A program made the position numbers and the translations under genes. The notes beneath the pieces were generated by a model. It saw nothing but the letters and a program-made list of their open reading frames with translations, was not told the origin of the DNA and searched no databases. Source: an uncultured Gemmiger sp. (GTDB lineage Bacteria > Bacillota > Clostridia > Oscillospirales > Ruminococcaceae). Taken from it: a stretch of 6,039 nucleotides of DNA. The stretch is taken from the NCBI GenBank assembly GCA_959018215.1, contig CAUEKL010000145.1:1-6039 (forward strand), in the 5' to 3' direction. Shown here in pieces: positions 1-4,958 of this stretch (its first letter is position 1; every line of letters begins with the position of its first letter).

Positions 1-290
1 GCATGGACAAGATGGCCGGCATCATGGAAGGCCTGCGCAAGAACCCGCCCGCGGACTTTGCCGGGGACAAGGTCGTCAAGGTCACCGACTACGAGAAGCC
101 CGAGGAGACCGGCCTGCCCGCCGCCAATGTCCTGATCTACAAGCTGGAAAGCGGCGCCACCGTGGTGGTCCGTCCCTCCGGCACCGAGCCGAAGATCAAG
201 ACCTACTTCACCACTCTCGGCAAGGACCTGGCCGAAGCCCAGGCCCAGAAAGACAAGCTGGCCGAGGCCATCAAGCCGATCCTGGCCTGA
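1..290 (+). CDS. Phospho-sugar mutase (phosphoglucomutase type), C-terminal fragment
   Basis: This is the last ~95 codons of an alpha-D-phosphohexomutase; the gene starts before the window, so the ATG at 3 is internal and bases 1-2 finish an earlier codon. The sequence shows the family's C-terminal domain: a strand with NVLIYKLESGATVVV followed by the phosphate-binding loop RPSGTEPKIKTYF (visible residues 57-69), which in this family holds the sugar phosphate during its reorientation. The enzyme interconverts hexose 1- and 6-phosphates in the cytoplasm, linking glycolysis with nucleotide-sugar and polysaccharide synthesis. An alanine- and lysine-rich helix closes the protein. Codons end almost always in C or G, which suggests good expression. 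The loop fits phosphoglucomutase, phosphomannomutase or the PgcA-type phospho-sugar mutase; the catalytic serine and metal-binding parts are outside the window, so substrate cannot be assigned. It is followed by its own terminator and is probably not co-transcribed with the next gene. Confidence 0.93.
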   Translation, partial: MDKMAGIMEGLRKNPPADFAGDKVVKVTDYEKPEETGLPAANVLIYKLESGATVVVRPSGTEPKIKTYFTTLGKDLAEAQAQKDKLAEAIKPILA

Positions 291-309
291 TTTTTCCTAT
301 ACATCATCC

Positions 310-340
310 GGGGCTGCCCTTTGCGGGGCAGCCCCTTTTT
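310..340 (+). terminator. Intrinsic terminator of the sugar mutase gene
   Basis: A perfect 10-bp GC-rich stem (GGGGCTGCCC at 310-319 pairing with GGGCAGCCCC at 326-335) has a 6-base loop and is followed directly by five T residues at 336-340. It begins 19 bases after the TGA and precedes the next promoter, so it separates the mutase transcript from the operon downstream. Confidence 0.93.
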
Positions 341-366
341 GCTGTACCCGGATTTCCGCCACCCTC

Positions 367-395
367 TTTTCAAATTTGACAAAACTGTATATAAT
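367..395 (+). promoter_or_regulatory. Sigma-A-type promoter of the PHP/TSCPD/FkbH operon
   Basis: A perfect -10 box TATAAT lies at 390-395. Seventeen bases upstream is TTTTCA at 367-372, matching four of six positions of the -35 consensus. A textbook TTGACA at 376-381 lies only 8 bases from the -10, too close to serve it, and has no -10 at the right distance downstream, so I regard it as a decoy. Transcription would start near 402, giving a leader of about 31 bases. Confidence 0.72.
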
Positions 396-417
396 AAAAA
401 GAGCTGCCATACAGCGG

Positions 418-424
418 AAAGGAG
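418..424 (+). promoter_or_regulatory. Ribosome binding site fixing the PHP gene start at 433
   Basis: AAAGGAG sits 8 bases before the ATG at 433. The longer reading that starts at 376 would begin upstream of the -10 box, so it cannot be translated from this promoter. Confidence 0.85.
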
Positions 425-432
425 CGCTCCCC

Positions 433-1281
433 ATGCCCGGAGATCTTCATACACACACAACTTTTTCCGACGGTTCCACCCCGGTGGCCAAGCTGCCCTT
501 TCTGGCCAAGTGCGCAGGTATGACCCATCTGGCTGTGTCCGATCATGACGCGATCCGCAGCGTGCGCTATGCCTATGCCAATCCGGTGGTGGAGGGGGTT
601 CACCTGATCCCGGCCACCGAGCTCACCGCTTACGACTATGAACGGGGGCACCGGGTCCATATCCTCTGCTTCTGGCCGGATGATTGCGCGGCGCTGGAGG
701 AGTTTTCCAAGCTCATGTCCGAACGCCGGTATAACGCTGTCATGCAAAGCTGCCGGGAACTGGAGGAAATCTGCCCGCAGTTCAAGACAGCGGAGGCCCT
801 GGAATTTGCCAGGGACAGCGGTACCCTCTACAAGGCTCATGTCATGCGGGTGCTGTGGCAGTACGGCCTTTCGGACGGGATGTACAATTCGGTGTATCGT
901 TCTCTGTTCGGCCTGCGTCCGGTGCGGGGCAAGATTCTGCACAATCCCAAGTATGAAACGGTGGACACAGTGCTCAATCTGATCAAGACCTGCCGGGGCG
1001 TGGCGGTGCTGGCTCATCCCAGCGTGTACAAAAGCATGCCCCTGGCCCGGGAACTGATTGCAGCCGGACGCCTGGACGGTGTGGAAATCGACCATCCCCG
1101 CAATACCCCTGAGGACAAGGCGGAGCTGACCCGTCTGGCGAAGGAAAACGATCTGATCGTCACCGGCGGTACCGACTTCCACGGCATGAATTCCAACAAC
1201 CCGCGCCCGGTGGGCGCCTGTTATACCACGGACGAGCAGATCGCCCGTATCGAAGCCGTTGCCCGCGCCCGCAAGCGCTGA
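433..1281 (+). CDS. PHP-domain metallophosphoesterase, TrpH/RNase AM-like
   Basis: A 282-residue cytoplasmic protein of the PHP superfamily, whose members bind two or three metal ions and hydrolyse phosphoester bonds. Metal-ligand motifs appear in the expected order: HTHTTFSDGS at residues 6-15 (H6, H8, D13), SDHD at 36-39, E63 in ATEL, H76, H136 in KAHV, H195 in AHP, and D248/H250 in GGTDFHG at 245-251. Order, spacing and total length match the TrpH (YciV) group, whose characterised members remove phosphate from 3',5'-nucleoside bisphosphates and trim 5' ends of RNA. The usual TrpH insertion lies between residues 100 and 190. All expected ligands are present, so I expect an active enzyme. 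The start at 433 follows from the ribosome binding site and the promoter position. It is the first gene of the operon, 30 bases ahead of the TSCPD gene. Family membership is clear; the exact substrate (nucleotide or RNA end) is inferred. Confidence 0.93.
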   Translation: MPGDLHTHTTFSDGSTPVAKLPFLAKCAGMTHLAVSDHDAIRSVRYAYANPVVEGVHLIPATELTAYDYERGHRVHILCFWPDDCAALEEFSKLMSERRYNAVMQSCRELEEICPQFKTAEALEFARDSGTLYKAHVMRVLWQYGLSDGMYNSVYRSLFGLRPVRGKILHNPKYETVDTVLNLIKTCRGVAVLAHPSVYKSMPLARELIAAGRLDGVEIDHPRNTPEDKAELTRLAKENDLIVTGGTDFHGMNSNNPRPVGACYTTDEQIARIEAVARARKR

Positions 1282-1311
1282 ACGGCACCATGAACAAAAG
1301 GAGAGATTATC

Positions 1312-1569
1312 ATGATTTATGAACGCAAAAATCAGGGCACCTGCTCGGTGCTGACCCGTGTTGACCTGGCCGACGATCACACCATCCGCAAGGTGGAAGT
1401 CATGGGCGGCTGCAACGGCAACCTGAAGGGCATCTGCCAGCTGCTGGAAGGCATGAGGGCCGAGGACGCCATCCAGCGCATGAAGGGCACCACCTGCGGT
1501 CCCCGTCCCACCAGCTGTCCGGACCAGATCTCCCACGCGCTGGAAGAGGCTGTGGCAAAGCTGGGCTGA
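1312..1569 (+). CDS. Small TSCPD-domain protein (TIGR03905 type, four-cysteine)
   Basis: An 85-residue protein that is entirely one TSCPD domain. Cysteines are C11, C34, C42, C62 and C69. The landmark motifs are GGCNGNLKGI at residues 32-41, TTCGPRPTSCPDQ at 60-72, and a C-terminal helix with HALEEAVAKLG. The same domain is found at the C-terminus of some class II ribonucleotide reductases (NrdJ) and as short stand-alone proteins in Clostridia; the cysteines are suspected to bind metal, but no activity is established for the stand-alone form. Length and cysteine pattern fit the small family completely, with no sign of truncation. AAAGGAG at 1297-1303 is 8 bases before the ATG. It sits between the PHP and FkbH-like genes with no promoter or terminator in either gap, so it should be co-transcribed with both. 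A link to nucleotide metabolism is suggested by the domain's relatives and the TrpH-like neighbour, but is only inference. Confidence 0.9.
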   Translation: MIYERKNQGTCSVLTRVDLADDHTIRKVEVMGGCNGNLKGICQLLEGMRAEDAIQRMKGTTCGPRPTSCPDQISHALEEAVAKLG

Positions 1570-1608
1570 TGCCCGTCCGCGCAGAAACACGAAGCAAAGG
1601 AGCCTGCC

Positions 1609-3387
1609 ATGGATTGCTTCCATTATCCCCTTGATACCGAACAGCTGCTGCGCAAAAAGCGCCGAATCCGCCGGGAGCTTCTGGCCCGGAACCCCAGCCC
1701 TCTGCATAAAAAAATTGCCATCCTGGGCGGTTCCACCACCAACGAGGTAGCGGACCAGCTGGGATTGTTTCTTCTGAATTACGGCATCGAGGCCGAGTTC
1801 TATCAATCCGAATACGGCCAGTACTGGCAGGATGCCATGTTCGGCACCCCGGAACTGGACGCATTCAAGCCGGACGTGATCTACATCCACACCAACTGGC
1901 GCAATATTGAACATTTCCCCACCACCGCCGACACCCCGGCCCAGGTGGATGAAATGCTGGAAAGCGAGTATGCCCGGTTCGAAACCATGTGGCAGGCTCT
2001 GGCCCGGAAGTTCGGCTGCCCCGTCATCCAGAACAACTTTGACCGTCCCAACTATCGCCTGATGGGCAACCGGGATGTGTGGGATGTGCGGGGACGCACC
2101 AACTTCATCTCCCGTCTGAACCAGAAGTTCTATGCCTATGCGGCGTCTCATGAAGACTTTTACATCAATGACCTGGACTACCTGGCTTCGGACTACGGTC
2201 TGACCGCCTGGGGGGACGCCTTCTTCTGGCATATGTACAAGTATGCCATGTGCCTGGACGCCATCCCGTCCCTGGCCAACAGCCTGGCCAACATCATCAA
2301 GTCCCTGTACGGCCGCAACAAGAAAGCCCTGGTCCTGGACCTGGACACCACCCTGTGGGGCGGCGTCGTGGGGGACGACGGGGTGGACGGCGTTGCCATC
2401 GGCCCCGAAGTGCCGGAAGGCCAGGTTTATGCCGAATTCCAGAGTTACTGCAAGGCTCTCAAATCCATCGGTGTTGTGCTGGCGGTGGATTCCAAAAACG
2501 ATGAGGAAAACGCCCTGGCGGGGCTCAATCACCCCGACGGCGTTCTGCGTCCGGAAGATTTCGTGGCCATCAAAGCCAACTGGGACCCCAAGGACCAGAA
2601 CCTCAAGGCCATTGCTGCGGAGCTCAATCTGGGCGCGGATAGCTTTGTCTTTGCGGATGACAACCCGGCAGAGCGGGCTATCGTGGCGGCTCAGGTGCCC
2701 GGCGTGGCTACGCCTGTGCTGGACGGGGCCGAAAACTACATCAAGACCCTGGACCATGGCGGCTACTTTGAGGTCACCACCCTTTCGGGGGAAGATCTGA
2801 AAAAGACCGAACTCTATCACGCCAACGCGGAGCGCCGCCGTGCCCAGGCAGCCTTTGCGGATTACGGTGCCTATCTGGACAGCCTGGAGATGACCGCTAC
2901 CATCCGCGGCTTTGAGCCGCTGTATATCCAGCGCATCGCCCAGCTGACCAACAAGTCCAACCAGTTCAACCTCACCACCCTGCGCTGCTCGGAGGATGAT
3001 ATCCGCCGTATGGCCGAAGACCCGTCCTGGCTGTGCCTGTACGGCAAGCTGGTGGATAAGTTCGGCGATAACGGCGTGGTCACTGTGGTGGCCGGGCAGG
3101 CGGAAGGGGAGACCCTGCACCTGCGCCTGTGGCTCATGAGCTGCCGCGTACTCAAGCGGGGCATGGAGGACGCCATGATGGACGCTGTGGTGGCGGACGC
3201 CGCTGCCCGTGGTCTCAAGACCATCCGGGGCTATTACTATCCCACCGCCAAGAACGGCATGGTCAAGGAATTCTATGCCGAAATGGGCTTTGCCCGGGTG
3301 GAAGCGGATGCCGAAGGCAACACCACCTGGGAACTGGATGTGGAGAGCTATACTCTCCGACATCCCCACATGAAGATCGAACGCTGA
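1609..3387 (+). CDS. FkbH-like HAD-IIIC family protein with SGNH-like N-terminus and GNAT-like C-terminus
   Basis: A 592-residue, three-part cytoplasmic protein. Residues ~36-230 resemble the BF1531/SGNH-like N-terminal domain (ILGGSTTNE at 38-46, then EFYQSEYGQYW, IYIHTNWRNI and VIQNNF). Residues ~238-375 form a HAD phosphatase-fold domain: motif I DLDTTLWGG at 244-252 (D244 nucleophile, D246 acid/base), SKND at 295-298, and motif IV ADDNPAER at 349-356. Residues ~430-585 form an acetyltransferase-like region with the FkbH signatures LTNKSNQFNLTT, DKFGDNGVV, MSCRVLKRGMED and PTAKNGMVKEFY. FkbH proteins of polyketide clusters dephosphorylate 1,3-bisphosphoglycerate and load the glyceryl unit onto a carrier protein; stand-alone relatives in Clostridia are poorly characterised. 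No carrier protein or polyketide gene is in the window. Residue 294, just before SKN, is Asp where many FkbH proteins have Cys. AAAGGAG at 1596-1602 sets the ATG. It is the last gene of the operon. Family assignment is firm; reaction and substrate are unknown. Confidence 0.93.
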   Translation: MDCFHYPLDTEQLLRKKRRIRRELLARNPSPLHKKIAILGGSTTNEVADQLGLFLLNYGIEAEFYQSEYGQYWQDAMFGTPELDAFKPDVIYIHTNWRNIEHFPTTADTPAQVDEMLESEYARFETMWQALARKFGCPVIQNNFDRPNYRLMGNRDVWDVRGRTNFISRLNQKFYAYAASHEDFYINDLDYLASDYGLTAWGDAFFWHMYKYAMCLDAIPSLANSLANIIKSLYGRNKKALVLDLDTTLWGGVVGDDGVDGVAIGPEVPEGQVYAEFQSYCKALKSIGVVLAVDSKNDEENALAGLNHPDGVLRPEDFVAIKANWDPKDQNLKAIAAELNLGADSFVFADDNPAERAIVAAQVPGVATPVLDGAENYIKTLDHGGYFEVTTLSGEDLKKTELYHANAERRRAQAAFADYGAYLDSLEMTATIRGFEPLYIQRIAQLTNKSNQFNLTTLRCSEDDIRRMAEDPSWLCLYGKLVDKFGDNGVVTVVAGQAEGETLHLRLWLMSCRVLKRGMEDAMMDAVVADAAARGLKTIRGYYYPTAKNGMVKEFYAEMGFARVEADAEGNTTWELDVESYTLRHPHMKIER

Positions 3388-3402
3388 CGATTTTATGTTA
3401 TC

Positions 3403-3443
3403 CCCCGGTTTACGGTCCTACTTCCGTAAACCGGGGTTTTCTT
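3403..3443 (+). terminator. Intrinsic terminator of the PHP/TSCPD/FkbH operon
   Basis: A perfect 13-bp stem pairs CCCCGGTTTACGG at 3403-3415 with CCGTAAACCGGGG at 3424-3436. The loop is 8 bases and the T-rich tail is TTTTCTT at 3437-3443. It starts 15 bases after the TGA of the FkbH-like gene. Confidence 0.93.
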
Positions 3444-3606
3444 GTGTTGGCCCGGAAGTTTGCGGATAAATGGACGGCAGGGGAGAGAAGAACCGTTTCG
3501 GCGTCTTTTCTTGCCGGAAACCGGTATTTTGGACCCCGAAAATTAACTTTTTTCAAAGAAATTTTGAAGATGACGAAATATCGACAAACTTTTTTTCAAA
3601 AAAAGC
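3444..3606 (+). other. Non-coding stretch with imperfect hairpins, function unknown
   Basis: I see no credible gene between the operon terminator and the tRNA promoter. The stretch can fold at 3475-3516: CGGCA pairs with TGCCG, then after a GGGG bulge AGAGAAGA (3484-3491) pairs with TCTTTTCT (3504-3511, one G-U), capped by CCG/CGG. Further on, TTCAAA at 3552-3557 mirrors TTTGAA at 3563-3568. A near-perfect A/T inverted repeat at 3585-3609 runs up to the -35 box of the tRNA promoter; its A and T runs sit where an UP element would be. No promoter for a small RNA could be assigned. Confidence 0.4.
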
Positions 3607-3635
3607 TTGCATTTCCATGATTCCTTTGCTATAAT
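3607..3635 (+). promoter_or_regulatory. Extended -10 promoter of the tRNA-Tyr gene
   Basis: TTGCAT at 3607-3612 is followed, 17 bases later, by a perfect TATAAT at 3630-3635. TGC at 3627-3629 lies directly before it, giving an extended -10 (TGnTATAAT). Runs of T and A at 3590-3604 resemble an UP element of the kind found at stable-RNA promoters. The expected start is near 3642, giving a 5' leader of about 45 bases to be removed by RNase P. Confidence 0.9.
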
Positions 3636-3686
3636 AAATGAGCGCTGACAGGTGAGCACAAACGAACGGCGCAAAACAGAATAGAT

Positions 3687-3771
3687 GGGAGCTTTCCCGA
3701 GTGGCCAATGGGGACAGACTGTAAATCTGCTGCTTAATGCTTCGGTGGTTCGAATCCACCAGCTCCCACCA
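3687..3771 (+). tRNA. tRNA-Tyr (anticodon GTA)
   Basis: An 85-base class II tRNA with encoded CCA. The acceptor stem is GGGAGCT (3687-3693) with AGCTCCC (3761-3767), the discriminator is A3768, and CCA is at 3769-3771. The D arm is CCCGAGTGGCCAATGGG (3696-3712). The anticodon loop CTGTAAA (3719-3725) has GTA at 3721-3723, reading both Tyr codons. A 13-base variable arm (3731-3743) is the long type expected for bacterial tRNA-Tyr. The T arm is GGTGG/TTCGAAT/CCACC (3744-3760). The anticodon stem closes with an A3714/C3730 mismatch at its outer pair (27-43); all other stem pairs are standard. The gene stands alone between its own promoter and terminator. Confidence 0.97.
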
Positions 3772-3775
3772 AAAA

Positions 3776-3803
3776 CCCGAACGATTTATCGTTCGGGTTT
3801 TTC
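3776..3803 (+). terminator. tRNA-Tyr terminator, possibly bidirectional
   Basis: CCCGAACGA at 3776-3784 pairs with TCGTTCGGG at 3789-3797 around a 4-base loop, followed by TTTTTC at 3798-3803. On the other strand the same hairpin is followed by five T residues (complement of 3771-3775), so it could also catch minus-strand transcripts that pass the degV terminator. It begins only 4 bases after the CCA end of the tRNA. Confidence 0.92.
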
Positions 3804-3833
3804 TTTATGTCATTGGCAGGGACCACATCATAG

Positions 3834-3866
3834 AAAACAGCCCCGGAGAGTTTCTCTCCGGGGCTG
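3834..3866 (-). terminator. Intrinsic terminator of the degV-family gene
   Basis: On the minus strand, CAGCCCCGGAGAG (3866-3854) pairs perfectly over 13 bp with CTCTCCGGGGCTG (3850-3838). The loop is only 3 bases, and TTTT follows at 3837-3834. It begins 14 bases after the TGA of the DegV-family gene. Confidence 0.92.
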
Positions 3867-3880
3867 CGGTATTTCTTGTT

Positions 3881-4720
3881 TCAGTAGGTAATGATAATGC
3901 CCTGTTCCTGGGCGTAGAAACTGCACAGACCGCCGCAGGGCACCACCTGCACATCGGCCTCCGGCCATTTGGCGCGGATGCCGTGGGTCAGCAGGGTGGC
4001 GGCGTTTTCGTTGCCGCAATGACTGATGAGCACCGGGCGGGTGCCGTCAAACCCGTCATGGTCCATCTGCTCCAGAATGCGGGCCAGTACCCGGGGTTCA
4101 CCGCGGGTCTTGAAGAAAAAGTCGATCTTTCCATCAGCGGTGCGCTTGCCCAGTACCCGCATATTGAGCCGTCCGGCAATAAAACCCACTACCTTGGAGA
4201 CGCGGCCGTTTTTGGCCAGATTGTCAAAGCTGGCCAGGGCAAACAGGATATGTCCTTCCTTATTGAACTCGGTCAGCGCTTGGCAAACTTCCTCAAACGT
4301 TGCGCCCTCCCCGATCATCCGGTTGGCCAGTGCCGCCGCAGAAGCCAGTGCCCCGGCGCAGCTCAAGGTGTCCAGAATAAAAATCTTCTTTTCCGGATGC
4401 TCTTCCAGTACCATTTCCCGGGCGGCCACAGCGGCGTTGTAGCTGCCGGAAAGATTGCTGCTGATGGTCATGGCAATGACCTGGTCGCCCTGCAAAAAAC
4501 GCTCAGCCCATTCCTCGGGGCTGGGGCAGGCGGAAGAGGACGCGCCGTTGTAATCGGTCATCGCCTGGATCATCTGCGGCACATTCAGGGTGGGCAGATC
4601 CACATATTCCCGCTCGCCAATGCGAATTTTGAACGGAACCAGTGCAAACTGTACCCCGGCAGAAAGCGGCGTCAGATCCCGGATGTCACAAGAAGTGTCG
4701 GATACAATCATCCATGCCAT
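3881..4720 (-). CDS. DegV family protein (fatty-acid-binding, FakB-like)
   Basis: A 279-residue cytoplasmic protein of normal DegV length. It opens with the family's N-terminal signature IVSDTSCDI (residues 5-13), followed by YVDL, a SACPSPEEW segment (63-71), TISSNLSGSYNAA (85-97) in the lipid-binding region, LDTLSCAG, DNLAKNGRVSK (166-176), and HCGNENAA (234-241). DegV/FakB proteins hold a single fatty acid in a buried tunnel; FakB members present it to the kinase FakA for phosphorylation and entry into phospholipids. No FakA gene is in the window. The C-terminal GGLCSFYAQEQG ending differs from the classic FakB tail but looks like a variant common in Clostridia. There are seven cysteines, including C262 and C266 in CGGLC. 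The start at 4720 is chosen because GGGAGGG lies 6 bases upstream; the GTG at 4738 would place this site inside the gene. It is divergent from the SGNH hydrolase and convergent with tRNA-Tyr. The bound lipid is unknown. Confidence 0.93.
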   Translation of the reverse strand: MAWMIVSDTSCDIRDLTPLSAGVQFALVPFKIRIGEREYVDLPTLNVPQMIQAMTDYNGASSSACPSPEEWAERFLQGDQVIAMTISSNLSGSYNAAVAAREMVLEEHPEKKIFILDTLSCAGALASAAALANRMIGEGATFEEVCQALTEFNKEGHILFALASFDNLAKNGRVSKVVGFIAGRLNMRVLGKRTADGKIDFFFKTRGEPRVLARILEQMDHDGFDGTRPVLISHCGNENAATLLTHGIRAKWPEADVQVVPCGGLCSFYAQEQGIIITY

Positions 4721-4726
4721 GGCAAA

Positions 4727-4733
4727 CCCTCCC
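4727..4733 (-). promoter_or_regulatory. Ribosome binding site fixing the DegV start at 4720
   Basis: Read on the minus strand, GGGAGGG (4733-4727) stands 6 bases before the ATG at 4720. This favours 4720 over the in-frame GTG at 4738, which has no comparable site, and over the later ATG at 4711. Confidence 0.75.
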
Positions 4734-4763
4734 GGCACCGGTGCTGAACACAGGCGCGCTTAT

Positions 4764-4776
4764 ACCAAGTATTGGT
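4764..4776. repeat. Palindrome ACCAA-GTA-TTGGT in the degV leader
   Basis: A perfect 5-bp inverted repeat with a 3-base centre lies a few bases downstream of the predicted degV start point (~4782). This is a common place for an operator that blocks early transcription. It is short, so chance is possible. Confidence 0.35.
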
Positions 4777-4788
4777 TACTTCCTCTTT

Positions 4789-4817
4789 ATTATACGGGGG
4801 CGCGGCAAAACCGTCAA
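4789..4817 (-). promoter_or_regulatory. Sigma-A-type promoter of the degV-family gene
   Basis: On the minus strand, TTGACG (4817-4812; five of six consensus bases) is followed after 17 bases by a perfect TATAAT (4794-4789). Transcription would start near 4782, leaving a leader of about 60 bases before the DegV ATG. Confidence 0.88.
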
Positions 4818-4870
4818 GCATTCGGAGCGGCGTGTAATTTGTAAAAGCTGTGCGGGGAACTGTTTTTCCC

Positions 4871-4900
4871 TTGCGTTGTCCGTGACAAAAGAGGTATAAT
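4871..4900 (+). promoter_or_regulatory. Promoter of the SGNH hydrolase gene
   Basis: A perfect -10 TATAAT lies at 4895-4900. The best -35 is weak: TTGCGT at 4871-4876 with an 18-base spacer. A weak -35 is typical of promoters that need an activator or are tightly controlled. The expected start is near 4907, giving a leader of about 52 bases. Palindromes at 4876-4888 and 4891-4905 overlap the spacer and the -10. Confidence 0.7.
4876..4888. repeat. Palindrome TTGTC-CGT-GACAA in the SGNH gene promoter spacer
   Basis: A perfect 5-bp inverted repeat with a 3-base centre lies between the -35 and -10 boxes of the SGNH gene. It is a possible operator half of a larger control site; I could not match it to a known regulator. 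Confidence 0.35.
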
Positions 4901-4905
4901 ACCTC
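4891..4905. repeat. Palindrome GAGGTAT-A-ATACCTC covering the -10 box
   Basis: A perfect 7-bp inverted repeat around a single base is centred at 4898 and contains the whole -10 box. The TATA part is self-complementary by nature, but the flanking GAGG/CCTC match is not required by the promoter, so an operator is plausible. A protein bound here would block RNA polymerase. Confidence 0.5.
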
Positions 4906-4920
4906 ATATACTCGTTATGC

Positions 4921-4935
4921 TGCACATCGTGTGCA
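4921..4935 (+). repeat. Inverted repeat TGCACA-TCG-TGTGCA in the SGNH gene leader
   Basis: A perfect 6-bp inverted repeat with a 3-base centre ends 7 bases before the ribosome binding site. It could act as DNA (operator) or as a small RNA hairpin in the leader. Its centre (4928) is 30 bases, about three helical turns, from the centre of the palindrome over the -10. Confidence 0.45.
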
Positions 4936-4942
4936 CAACCAC

Positions 4943-4947
4943 AGGAG
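4943..4947 (+). promoter_or_regulatory. Ribosome binding site fixing the SGNH gene start at 4959
   Basis: AGGAG lies 11 bases before the ATG at 4959, slightly far but usable. The in-frame ATG at 4917 has no ribosome binding site and would be only ~10 bases from the predicted RNA start. Starting at 4959 also gives a sensible membrane-anchored N-terminus. Confidence 0.75.
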
Positions 4948-4958
4948 ATTTCCTTATC

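Noticed and set aside
376..381. Perfect TTGACA as the -35 of the operon promoter
   Set aside because: It is only 8 bases from TATAAT at 390-395, and no -10-like sequence lies about 17 bases downstream of it.
376..432. N-terminal extension of the PHP protein
   Set aside because: It would start upstream of the -10 box and lacks a ribosome binding site; the H-x-H metal motif already sits at residues 6-8 from the 433 start, as usual for the family.
370..3369. A 999-codon open frame on the minus strand across the whole operon
   Set aside because: It is codon-aligned with all three plus-strand genes and is open only because they lack TTA, CTA and TCA. The plus-strand products are clear family members with ribosome binding sites, while the antisense product matches nothing I recognise.
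3553..3759. Small minus-strand open frame beginning MDSNHRSIKQQ
   Set aside because: This is antisense translation of a tRNA gene, a well-known annotation artefact.
3685..3891. Integration or mobile element at the tRNA gene
   Set aside because: I found no integrase, no repeat of the tRNA 3' end elsewhere in the window, and the downstream gene is an ordinary DegV gene with its own terminator.
4735..4744. Palindrome GCACCGGTGC in the DegV leader
   Set aside because: It is a perfect 10-base palindrome with no loop, GC-rich like its surroundings and next to the ribosome binding site; too weak on its own to call an operator.
3737..4747. A 336-codon plus-strand open frame opposite the DegV gene
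   Set aside because: It is codon-aligned antisense to DegV, begins inside the tRNA gene, and its product has no recognisable motif.
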